Shown here: one piece after another, positions 1 through 5,004 of the stretch
Layout of the letters: every line of letters begins with the position of its first letter
Position numbering within the stretch: position 1 is the first letter of the stretch
NCBI GenBank assembly: GCA_009698045.1
Contig: WLRE01000078.1
Span: 1 to 6,233, forward strand
Length of the DNA stretch: 6,233 bases
DNA from: Actinomycetota bacterium
GTDB taxonomy: Bacteria > Actinomycetota > Actinomycetes > Nanopelagicales > Nanopelagicaceae
Reading direction: 5' to 3'
Program-made: the position numbers and the translations under genes
Notes under the pieces: model-generated
What the model was told of the DNA's origin: nothing
The model's input: only the letters and a program-made list of their open reading frames with translations
Databases searched by the model: none

Positions 1-270
1 CTCGTTGTTATTACTCGTGGCGCTCATGGCTTGATGGGTGTTACTTCCGAGGGAGTAACAGAAGTTCCTGGCGTCAAAGTCGATGTGATGGACACCGTTG
101 GTGCCGGTGACACAGTTGGGGCAATAATTGTTGAAGCAATCGTTGAACACGGTCTCGCTTCGCTTCACTCCCAGTTGTTGACTGATGTATTACATCGTGC
201 AGCGAAGGCTGCTGCGATAACCTGCTCTCGCGCAGGTGCTAATCCACCCACTAAAGAAGAGATCGGATAA
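1..270 (+). CDS. PfkB-family carbohydrate kinase, C-terminal part (5' end outside window)
   Basis: Open from the first base of the window to a TAA at 268-270, giving the last 89 residues of a longer protein. It starts in LVVITRGAHG, which fits the strand and turn of ribokinase-fold kinases (usual form vTrGxxG). Next comes DTVGAGDTVG at about 94-123, the PfkB signature 2 (DTxGAGDxF). Its Asp in GAGD is the catalytic base of the family and its GAG forms the anion hole. Family knowledge: these enzymes transfer the ATP gamma-phosphate to a sugar hydroxyl (fructose, ribose and similar) in the cytoplasm. The usual Phe after GAGDT is Val here, a modest deviation. The substrate cannot be read from this fragment. 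A sugar kinase is likely because an aldose epimerase starts 2 bp after the stop. An apparent TTG start at 31 is only an internal codon, since the family homology continues upstream of it. Confidence 0.9.
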   Translation, partial: LVVITRGAHGLMGVTSEGVTEVPGVKVDVMDTVGAGDTVGAIIVEAIVEHGLASLHSQLLTDVLHRAAKAAAITCSRAGANPPTKEEIG

Positions 271-272
271 CC

Positions 273-1037
273 ATGCAACACATCGATGGATCAGAGATTT
301 CAGTTGCGATTGATTTAGATCAAGGCGCACGAATCGCATCCCTTCAGTGGCGTGACCTTCAATTTGTTGTTCCTTACCGCGGTGCGCCGCTGACATGGGG
401 TTGGTACTCCATGGCTCCTTGGGCTGGTCGTATTCGCGATGCGCAAATTCGTGATAGCAAAGGAACTCCTTATCAATTACCTAACACTTGGTTTCCCCCA
501 CATGCGATTCACGGATTAGCTTTTGATGCATCGTGGCAAGAAATTGGTAAAGGTCGCTCGCGATTAGAACTTGGTTATCCCTATAACGGCGCAGTCGTTG
601 AACAAACTATTGAAGTCTTAGATAACGCGGTTCGTTGGATTATTGAGTACGAAGCAAATGGTGTCGATCTCCCGGCATGGCTTGGATACCACCCTTGGTT
701 CCCACGCCAACTCGCTCGAGGAGAAGAAGCTGAAGTGAACTTCCGGGCCGCAAAGCAGATGGAACGTGGCGATGAAGTGATGTTGACTGGAAAATTTGGT
801 CCGCTGACACAGGAGCCTTGGGATGATTGTTTTACTGAAGTAATTGGCGTCCCATCAATCACGTGGGCAAATGCAGCAAAGGTAACCGTTGAATCTGATT
901 CGCCATGGTGGGTTGTTTATACCGAAGATGAAGAGGGTGTCTGTATCGAACCTCATACTGCGCCACCTGATGCGCAGAACCTCGGATTTACTGGCGAGCA
1001 TTATCTTGAAGCACTCTTTACCTTTACCGAAGATTAG
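273..1037 (+). CDS. Aldose 1-epimerase (galactose mutarotase-like) family protein
   Basis: Predicted 254-residue cytoplasmic beta-sandwich protein. Family knowledge: aldose 1-epimerases interconvert alpha and beta anomers of hexoses using a His acid and a Glu base. Matching features visible here are HAIHG (His77, His80), LGYHPWF (His140, catalytic acid candidate), WDDCF (Asp184/185) and IEPHTAPPDA (Glu226, base candidate). N-terminal APWAGRIRD (48-56) also fits the family, where an Arg in a comparable segment contacts the sugar. The length is shorter than classical GalM (about 340) and fits the compact actinobacterial or YeaD-like type. The ATG at 273 lies 2 bp after the kinase stop. The upstream purine run at 254-261 is a weak ribosome-binding site, so translational coupling is likely. 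Context suggests it supplies the right sugar anomer to the upstream kinase pathway. A glucose-6-phosphate 1-epimerase is the main alternative. Confidence 0.88.
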   Translation: MQHIDGSEISVAIDLDQGARIASLQWRDLQFVVPYRGAPLTWGWYSMAPWAGRIRDAQIRDSKGTPYQLPNTWFPPHAIHGLAFDASWQEIGKGRSRLELGYPYNGAVVEQTIEVLDNAVRWIIEYEANGVDLPAWLGYHPWFPRQLARGEEAEVNFRAAKQMERGDEVMLTGKFGPLTQEPWDDCFTEVIGVPSITWANAAKVTVESDSPWWVVYTEDEEGVCIEPHTAPPDAQNLGFTGEHYLEALFTFTED

Positions 1038-1050
1038 GAACTATTGATTC

Positions 1051-2409
1051 ATGGCCACGATTAATCGCACTCACCTTAAGAAACTTGCTGCTCATGAAGA
1101 AGCACGTTTTCTTCAACTGCACCCTAAATCTGGCGCGCTCTTTGAGCAAGCAAAAGCCGTTATGCCGGGCGGGGTTCCGATGTCATGGATGGCCAAGTGG
1201 CCTGGGGCTTATCCCGTCTTCGTGGAATCAGCACAAGGCGCACACTTCACTGATGTCGATGGCCTTGAATATGTGGACTTCTGTCTAGGCGATACCGGAT
1301 CTATGACCGGGCATTCACCCGCGCCAACAGTTACTGCCATTATCGAACAGATGAAACATGGATTTACCGCAATGCTGCCGACCGCTGACGCAGTTAACGT
1401 GGGGCAAGAACTCACTCGACGTTTTGGTTTGCCGCTCTGGCAATTTACTGTCACTGCTACAGATGCCAACCGTCACTCCATTCGCTACTGCCGATTAATC
1501 ACAGGCAAGAGCAAAGTCATTGTGATTGATAAGTGTTATCACGGTTCAGTAGATGAAACTTTTGCAACTCTGGATTCTGCTGGCAACACCGTCAAGCGTG
1601 AGGGCAATCTTGGTGCGCCAGTTGATTTAGATCAAACAACTCGAGTAGTTGAATTCAATAATTTAGCAGCGATGGAAGCAGCCCTTGCTCACGGCGATGT
1701 CGCAGCTATTTTGATGGAACCTGCAATGACTAACATCGGCATTGTTCTCCCTGATGATGGGTATTTAAAGGCAGTAGGAGAGCTTGCAAAGAAGTACGGT
1801 GCAATCTGGATTATCGATGAGACCCATACCATTTCGGTAGGCGCAGGTGGCATGACTGCGCTTTATGGATTAAAGCCCGACATTTTAACTATCGGCAAAG
1901 CAATTGCGGGCGGTTTGCCAACAGGAACTTTCGGCATGACCCACGATGTGGCAACTCGTATCAAAGATAAAACCTCTCGCGAAATTATTGATACCGGTGG
2001 CATTGGTTCAACTCTTGCTGGCAATTCACTTTCACTTGCCGCAATGCGCGCGACTCTTACTCAAGTGCTTACCGATGAGGCCTTTGCAAAGATGGTTCCA
2101 CTCGGTAACCGTTGGTGCGATGGTGTCGATGCTGCGATTAAAGAATTTGATCTGCCCTGGCATTGCTCTCGTCTTGGTGCGCGCGGTGAATATCTCTTCC
2201 AAAGCACAGCGCCACAGACAGGCAAAGAGGCAGCCGATGCTGGAGATTTTGAGCTTGAGCAATACATTCATTTGCGCATGCTCAACGATGGTTTCTTAAT
2301 TACACCGTTCCACAACATGGCACTTGTTTCACCCGAAACAACCGAGGCTGATGTTGATGCTCATACAGCAGCTTTTAGGGCGATGTGTGCTGATTTAGTT
2401 GCTAACTAA
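1051..2409 (+). CDS. Class-III PLP-dependent aminotransferase, GSAM-like, non-canonical phosphate-cup motif
   Basis: Predicted 452-residue fold-type I PLP enzyme. Landmarks in order: MPGGVPMSW (38-46, like the PGGV of glutamate-1-semialdehyde aminomutase); DVDGLEYVDFCLGDTGSMTGH (68-88, the usual N-terminal glycine-rich segment); TATDAN (135-140) where class III normally has S/T-G-T/S-E-A; CYHG (162-165, aromatic stacking on PLP); LMEP (221-224); WIIDETHT (253-260, Asp256 to the pyridine N); TIGKAIAGGLPTG (280-292, Lys283 as Schiff-base lysine); and GSTLAGN (319-325, phosphate contact from the other subunit). The fold and chemistry are therefore well supported, but the substrate is not. It starts 13 bp after the epimerase, with AGGA at 1036-1039 as a modest ribosome-binding site. 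It is probably co-transcribed with the kinase and epimerase, hinting at an amino-sugar or keto-sugar derived substrate. A hemL assignment is not supported, because the phosphate-cup differs and the context is not tetrapyrrole synthesis. Confidence 0.88.
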   Translation: MATINRTHLKKLAAHEEARFLQLHPKSGALFEQAKAVMPGGVPMSWMAKWPGAYPVFVESAQGAHFTDVDGLEYVDFCLGDTGSMTGHSPAPTVTAIIEQMKHGFTAMLPTADAVNVGQELTRRFGLPLWQFTVTATDANRHSIRYCRLITGKSKVIVIDKCYHGSVDETFATLDSAGNTVKREGNLGAPVDLDQTTRVVEFNNLAAMEAALAHGDVAAILMEPAMTNIGIVLPDDGYLKAVGELAKKYGAIWIIDETHTISVGAGGMTALYGLKPDILTIGKAIAGGLPTGTFGMTHDVATRIKDKTSREIIDTGGIGSTLAGNSLSLAAMRATLTQVLTDEAFAKMVPLGNRWCDGVDAAIKEFDLPWHCSRLGARGEYLFQSTAPQTGKEAADAGDFELEQYIHLRMLNDGFLITPFHNMALVSPETTEADVDAHTAAFRAMCADLVAN

Positions 2410-2412
2410 ATC
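2392..2412. terminator. Perfect 9-bp inverted repeat over two convergent stop codons, possible bidirectional terminator
   Basis: GATTTAGTT at 2392-2400 is the exact reverse complement of AACTAAATC at 2404-2412, with a 3-base loop (GCT). The hairpin contains the aminotransferase stop (2407-2409) and the convergent acetyltransferase stop (complement of 2402-2404). Its placement is what one expects of a shared terminator between convergent genes. The stem is AT-rich and neither side is followed by a clear T-run, so intrinsic termination would be weak. Anti-sense collision or mRNA 3'-end protection are other possible roles. Confidence 0.5.
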
Positions 2413-2881
2413 CCAACTTCTTATAAAGAGCTAATCCCGCTTCATTATCAGCATCTACATACAACATTGCGCTGTTGAGGTGTTTGCCCACCATGTAATC
2501 AAGGGCAGTGGCTCCTAAGGCGGTGCCAATCCCTTTCACTGTCGATGTTGGATCAACGCCCATTACATAAATCTCACCGACTGGATCTTGATTGACTAAA
2601 TCATGATGAATCTTGACCCAACAAAATCCAATCATCTTTCGGTTCGCTACCGCTATATAGAAGCCATCGGCATCAAACCAGCTCTCTTTTATGCGATTCT
2701 CTAAATCTGCCATCGCCCAATTTCCTTGATCAGGGTGGTTCTTGAAGATTCGATTGTTGAGTTCTAGCCACTCTTCTTTATGAAGTGAAGGGATGAACTT
2801 TGCGATATCAAACGAGTCGGAATGAGTGGAATCCGGAAGCTCAGTTTGTAGTGAGCGATGAAGCTTGAGAATAGTGCGCAT
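2402..2881 (-). CDS. MshD-like GNAT acetyltransferase, C-terminal domain only
   Basis: Predicted 159-residue GNAT protein matching the catalytic C-terminal half of mycothiol synthase. That enzyme acetylates Cys-GlcN-Ins with acetyl-CoA in the last step of mycothiol synthesis. Visible family features: WLELNNRIFKNHPDQG (38-53), WFDADGF (68-74), GEIYVMGVDP (102-111), VKGIG (115-119, acetyl-CoA pyrophosphate loop), YVDADN (141-146) and LYKKLGF (152-158). By my recall, Glu103 and Tyr153 correspond to MshD Glu234 and Tyr294. Full MshD has about 300 residues in two GNAT domains; here the N-terminal domain is absent and the protein starts in the interdomain linker (RSLQTELP). The end is also short, stopping right after LGFS where MshD has about ten more residues including a final strand. 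It lies 5 bp after glnR with no visible Shine-Dalgarno, so coupling is likely. The MshD family is clear. True mycothiol synthase activity is uncertain, so I give no gene symbol. Confidence 0.82.
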   Translation of the reverse strand: MRTILKLHRSLQTELPDSTHSDSFDIAKFIPSLHKEEWLELNNRIFKNHPDQGNWAMADLENRIKESWFDADGFYIAVANRKMIGFCWVKIHHDLVNQDPVGEIYVMGVDPTSTVKGIGTALGATALDYMVGKHLNSAMLYVDADNEAGLALYKKLGFS

Positions 2882-2886
2882 CAGAA

Positions 2887-3600
2887 CTAAATAAGTTCGC
2901 TTATAGACGCTTCTTTGCCATTACCAGGAAGTGTAAATCGATAGCCAACGTTGCGGACTGTTCCAATAACGGATTCAAATTCCGGACCTAATTTGGAGCG
3001 AAGCCGGCGAATATGAACATCGACGGTACGAGTGCCGCCGAAATAATCGTATCCCCAGATTTCCTGTAGCAACTGGGCACGGGTAAAGACTCGGCCTGGA
3101 TGTTGTGCAAGGTATTTCATGAGTTCGAACTCTTTGAAAGTTAAATCTAGAGTGCGACCTTTAATTTTTGCAGTATATGAACTCTCATCGATAACAACAT
3201 CACCAGATCGAATTTCGCGCGCAGCAGGATCATTTGCGAATTTATCGGCTTCAATGCGACCGATTGCTAAACGAATGCGGGCTTCTAGTTCAGCTGGACC
3301 GGCGCTATCTAAAATTACGTCATCAATTCCCCATTCAGCACTGATAGCTGAGAGCGCACCTTCGGTTGCAATGGCGATGATGGGGCAGTTAAGACCGGTA
3401 GTCGTGAGTAGCTTGGACAAAGCCTTTGCAGCTGGTAACTCTTTGCGAGAATCTAAGAAGATGCAATCAACTTCTGGAACATCAACTAATACTGATGCTT
3501 CTGCAGGAAGGATGCGCACTTGGTGTTGCAATAATCCCAGACTTGGTAGCACTTCGGCGCTTGCACCTAAAGTGTTCGTGAGGAGGAGAATTCGTGCCAT
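2887..3600 (-). CDS. glnR: GlnR-type orphan OmpR-family response regulator (nitrogen regulator)
   Basis: Predicted 237-residue cytoplasmic transcription factor. The receiver-like domain spans about 1-115 and the winged-helix DNA-binding domain about 130-225. The DNA-binding part holds LDLTFKEFELMKYLAQHPGRVFTR in its first half and the recognition region GTRTVDVHIRRLRSKLG at 189-205, followed by the wing IGTVRNVGYRF. Similarity to mycobacterial GlnR (Rv0818) is strong throughout, including LLLT near the start, PAEAS (32-36), the LD50SR phospho-site region and WGIDD. As in known GlnR proteins, the N-terminal acidic pair and the conserved receiver Lys are not apparent, so it is probably not a classical phospho-acceptor; Asp50 is thought to serve the dimer interface instead. 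No histidine kinase gene is adjacent. Family role: activates or represses ammonium transport and glutamine synthetase genes under nitrogen limitation. It is first in an operon with the MshD-like gene and divergent from the thioredoxin gene across 18 bp. Confidence 0.9.
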   Translation of the reverse strand: MARILLLTNTLGASAEVLPSLGLLQHQVRILPAEASVLVDVPEVDCIFLDSRKELPAAKALSKLLTTTGLNCPIIAIATEGALSAISAEWGIDDVILDSAGPAELEARIRLAIGRIEADKFANDPAAREIRSGDVVIDESSYTAKIKGRTLDLTFKEFELMKYLAQHPGRVFTRAQLLQEIWGYDYFGGTRTVDVHIRRLRSKLGPEFESVIGTVRNVGYRFTLPGNGKEASISELI

Positions 3601-3606
3601 CGGTGT

Positions 3607-3612
3607 AAGAAT
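3607..3612 (+). promoter_or_regulatory. Candidate -10 element of the thioredoxin gene, overlapping the glnR -10
   Basis: AAGAAT, within TAAGAATA, is followed by six bases (AGACCC) and the ATG at 3619. It shares five base pairs with the opposite-strand -10 of glnR. The match to TATAAT is 4 of 6 including the conserved A2 and T6. No -35 is evident. Confidence 0.4.
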
Positions 3613-3613
3613 A
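3608..3613 (-). promoter_or_regulatory. Candidate -10 element of glnR (leaderless start)
   Basis: Reading the minus strand, TATTCT is followed by seven bases (TACACCG) and then the glnR ATG. That spacing puts the transcription start at or next to the A of the ATG, and no Shine-Dalgarno fits in the 18-bp gap. No convincing -35 hexamer is visible, which is common in actinobacterial promoters. Confidence 0.5.
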
Positions 3614-3618
3614 GACCC

Positions 3619-4035
3619 ATGAAATCCCTGATTCCACTCGCCATAGTTTTAGTACTAGCCAGTGCATTTGGGTTCTGGTTTAACGCGAGCAGGGGTCGCA
3701 TTAAGAGCGCAAAAAGCTCAAATAAAGCCCCGGCACTTTCCGCCTCGGAGTTGGGGACCGCCTTTGGATCCCGAGTGACATTGCTGCAATTCTCATCGGC
3801 CTTCTGCTCGCCATGCCGGGCGACTCGAGCTCTGATCACCGATATCACCGCAGATATGCCGGATGTGGTGCACGTCGATATGGATGCTGAATCTCATCTA
3901 GATTTAGTTAATCGCCTGAACATTATTTCAACACCAACGACTCTCATCCTCAACTCTTCCGGAGTAGAGGTTGGTCGAGCAATCGGTGCGCCCAAGCGAA
4001 CACAAGTTGTGAGTGCTATTGCCTCAGTTGTGTAA
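3619..4035 (+). CDS. Membrane-anchored thioredoxin-family protein (CSPC active site)
   Basis: Predicted 138-residue protein. Residues 1-21 form a hydrophobic segment after MK (LIPLAIVLVLASAFGFWF). Basic residues follow (SRGRIKSAKSSNK), then the thioredoxin domain from about 38. A cytoplasmic-side anchor or an uncleaved signal is likely; no lipobox Cys is present, and the Arg/Lys-rich stretch after the segment favours a cytosolic thioredoxin domain. The active site is FCSPCRATR with Cys63 and Cys66, and the cis-proline is Pro106 in STPTT. The central strand VVHVDMD (83-89) also fits the fold. From memory, a thioredoxin-like gene (thiX, Rv0816c) lies beside glnR in Mycobacterium. Family role: dithiol-disulfide exchange, with the partner unknown. 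The DUF4395 protein encoded next may be that partner. The start is fixed by the divergent glnR and the leaderless spacing. Confidence 0.88.
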   Translation: MKSLIPLAIVLVLASAFGFWFNASRGRIKSAKSSNKAPALSASELGTAFGSRVTLLQFSSAFCSPCRATRALITDITADMPDVVHVDMDAESHLDLVNRLNIISTPTTLILNSSGVEVGRAIGAPKRTQVVSAIASVV

Positions 4036-4052
4036 GTGCGAATATTTCGCAA
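4036..4052. promoter_or_regulatory. Nur-box-like inverted repeat upstream of the DUF4395 gene
   Basis: TGCGAA (4037-4042) and TTCGCA (4046-4051) form a perfect 6-bp inverted repeat separated by TAT. Written as gTGCga-N5-tcGCAa it has the same TGC-N9-GCA geometry as the Nur box of Streptomyces as I recall it (tTGCaa-N5-ttGCAA). It sits in the longest intergenic gap of the window, just upstream of the candidate DUF4395 promoter and about 0.5 kb before a Fur-family gene. It could also be a weak hairpin terminator behind the thioredoxin gene, but no T-run follows. Confidence 0.4.
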
Positions 4053-4076
4053 TTAGTATTTATTAATTCGATTACT

Positions 4077-4082
4077 TAAACT
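4077..4082 (+). promoter_or_regulatory. Candidate -10 element of the DUF4395 gene (leaderless start)
   Basis: TAAACT is followed by six bases (TCTGGC) and the ATG at 4089. No Shine-Dalgarno is present between them. The same hexamer-plus-six-bases layout recurs before fur and the 41-residue gene, which raises confidence. The region where a -35 would lie (about 4054-4059) falls inside an AT-rich imperfect inverted repeat at 4051-4068. Confidence 0.55.
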
Positions 4083-4088
4083 TCTGGC

Positions 4089-4556
4089 ATGACAACAACA
4101 CGTAACCAATCTGTAGTGAGTAGCTCCGATACTTTGATTGATGCACGCGGACCGCGTTTTGGTGCAGTGCTTACCACTGTTGTATTAGCACTTGCACTTG
4201 TTACACATTCCGCAGTGCTCATTGCACTCCAACTTATTGTTTTCGCTATTGGCGCATTCAACTCACCTACCAAGAGCCCGTACGCCTTTCTTTATAAGAA
4301 ATTTGTAAAGCCTCGCCTTCGTGGGGATGTACCCGTCGAAGATGTGCGTCCACCAAAGTTTGCCCAACTTGTTGGTTTCCTTTTTACTGTAGTTGCAATC
4401 GCTGGATCCATTTTTGGCAGCCAAGGGCTATTCACCGTGGCCGTTGCACTCTGCCTTGCCGCATCATTCTTAAATGCGGCATTCAATTTCTGCCTCGGTT
4501 GCCAGATCTATCTCCTTTTCACCCGCTTAACTCATCGTTCTCGCCCAGCCGCCTAA
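4089..4556 (+). CDS. DUF4395 family integral membrane protein with CxxC motif
   Basis: Predicted 155-residue membrane protein. The N-terminal IDARGPRFGA (17-26) is typical of DUF4395. Hydrophobic spans are about 25-42, 43-58, 92-110 and 114-132, giving four likely transmembrane helices. A basic loop with KKFVKPRLRGD (70-80) and a second conserved-looking stretch VRPPKFAQ (86-93) separate the two helix pairs, so the protein resembles a doubled unit. At the end of the last helix sits FCLGCQIY, with Cys135 and Cys138. The biochemical function of the family is not established. DUF4395 genes are often found next to thioredoxin or sulfur-transfer genes, as here, so a membrane thiol-relay role is plausible but inferred. 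It follows the thioredoxin gene by 53 bp with its own candidate promoter. Confidence 0.8.
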   Translation: MTTTRNQSVVSSSDTLIDARGPRFGAVLTTVVLALALVTHSAVLIALQLIVFAIGAFNSPTKSPYAFLYKKFVKPRLRGDVPVEDVRPPKFAQLVGFLFTVVAIAGSIFGSQGLFTVAVALCLAASFLNAAFNFCLGCQIYLLFTRLTHRSRPAA

Positions 4557-4566
4557 ATATTGCGGT

Positions 4567-4572
4567 TAGACT
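4567..4572 (+). promoter_or_regulatory. Candidate -10 element of the fur-family gene (leaderless start)
   Basis: TAGACT is followed by six bases (TCCTTC) and the ATG at 4579. The gap contains no Shine-Dalgarno. The 7-mer TTAGACT and its distance to ATG are identical in front of the 41-residue gene at 5930. Confidence 0.55.
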
Positions 4573-4578
4573 TCCTTC

Positions 4579-4992
4579 ATGGCTGATCAGCATGAATTAC
4601 GCGATAAGGGACTTCGCTTAACGCCTCAACGCGAACTCGTACTGCAAGCAGTACGTGAACTTGAACATGCGACCCCAGAAGAAGTAGCCGAGAAAGTTCG
4701 CCAGACTCATCCAGGAATTAATCTCTCAACTGTCTATCGCAATCTCGAAACTCTTGAAAATGTTGGCCTCGTTCAGCACTCTCATTTGGGCCACGGTGGA
4801 GTTCGCTATCACGCATCAACCGAAGAAATTCACGCCCATCTCGTTTGCGAGAGCTGCGGAGTAATTATTGAAGTCCCCATAGAAGCAACCGCTTCATTTA
4901 CGCGAGCACTCATCGATGATTATGGTTTTCACACTGATATTGCGCACCTAGCTATAGCTGGTCGTTGCGAATCTTGCTTCAGCAAGCCTTAA
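4579..4992 (+). CDS. Fur-family metalloregulator, possibly Nur-like (nickel) or PerR/Mur-like
   Basis: Predicted 137-residue regulator. An N-terminal winged helix (about 1-80) contains GLRLTPQRELVL (11-22) and the recognition helix NLSTVYRNLETLE (48-60), both hallmark Fur segments. The dimerization domain follows, with two CxxC pairs, Cys90/Cys93 (CESCG) and Cys130/Cys133 (CESC), forming the structural Zn site. Candidate sensory-site ligands are His30 (HATPEE), His85 and His87 (IHAHLVC), with His67, His69 and His72 in a His-rich strand. His at the position of His30 resembles PerR His37 and Nur His33. The metal cannot be fixed from sequence. From memory, Streptomyces nur lies some 20 genes from glnR, which makes Nur a reasonable first guess. 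Family role: metal-dependent repressor of uptake and oxidative-stress genes. The gene has its own leaderless-type promoter, 22 bp after the DUF4395 gene. Confidence 0.92.
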   Translation: MADQHELRDKGLRLTPQRELVLQAVRELEHATPEEVAEKVRQTHPGINLSTVYRNLETLENVGLVQHSHLGHGGVRYHASTEEIHAHLVCESCGVIIEVPIEATASFTRALIDDYGFHTDIAHLAIAGRCESCFSKP

Positions 4993-4995
4993 ACT
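4990..4995 (+). promoter_or_regulatory. Possible -10 element of the ygfZ-like gene
   Basis: TAAACT overlaps the stop codon of the fur-family gene and lies nine bases before the ygfZ ATG at 5005. The hexamer matches the one before the DUF4395 gene, but the spacing is three bases longer, so a very short leader would be needed. Read-through from the fur promoter is equally possible. Confidence 0.3.
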
Positions 4996-5004
4996 TTAAA
5001 TATC

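Noticed and set aside
1946..2299. 117-residue open frame inside the aminotransferase in another frame
   Set aside because: The aminotransferase frame carries conserved motifs through the whole stretch; the alternative is Leu-rich, unstructured in motif terms and lacks a ribosome-binding site.
1051..2409. Annotation as hemL (glutamate-1-semialdehyde aminomutase)
   Set aside because: The PGGV start and general fold fit, but the phosphate-cup motif differs and no tetrapyrrole genes are adjacent.
3601..3618. A GlnR operator for autoregulation in the glnR/thioredoxin gap
   Set aside because: No repeat resembling the GlnR a/b sites (TnAC-n6-GAAA type) is visible in the gap.
3119..3622. 167-residue open frame antisense to glnR and running into the thioredoxin start
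   Set aside because: It lies opposite the strongly conserved winged helix and receiver of glnR, is rich in Ser and Ala with no recognisable motif, and has no start signal; the length follows from codon bias on the other strand.
3567..3848. 93-residue open frame antisense to the thioredoxin gene
   Set aside because: It overlaps the CSPC-coding region on the opposite strand and shows no family features.
4973..4986. Hairpin CTTGC-TTCA-GCAAG at the 3' end of the fur-family gene as a terminator
   Set aside because: Only a 5-bp stem, inside coding sequence that specifies part of the CESC metal-binding tail, and not followed by a T-run; the symmetry can be explained by the codons.
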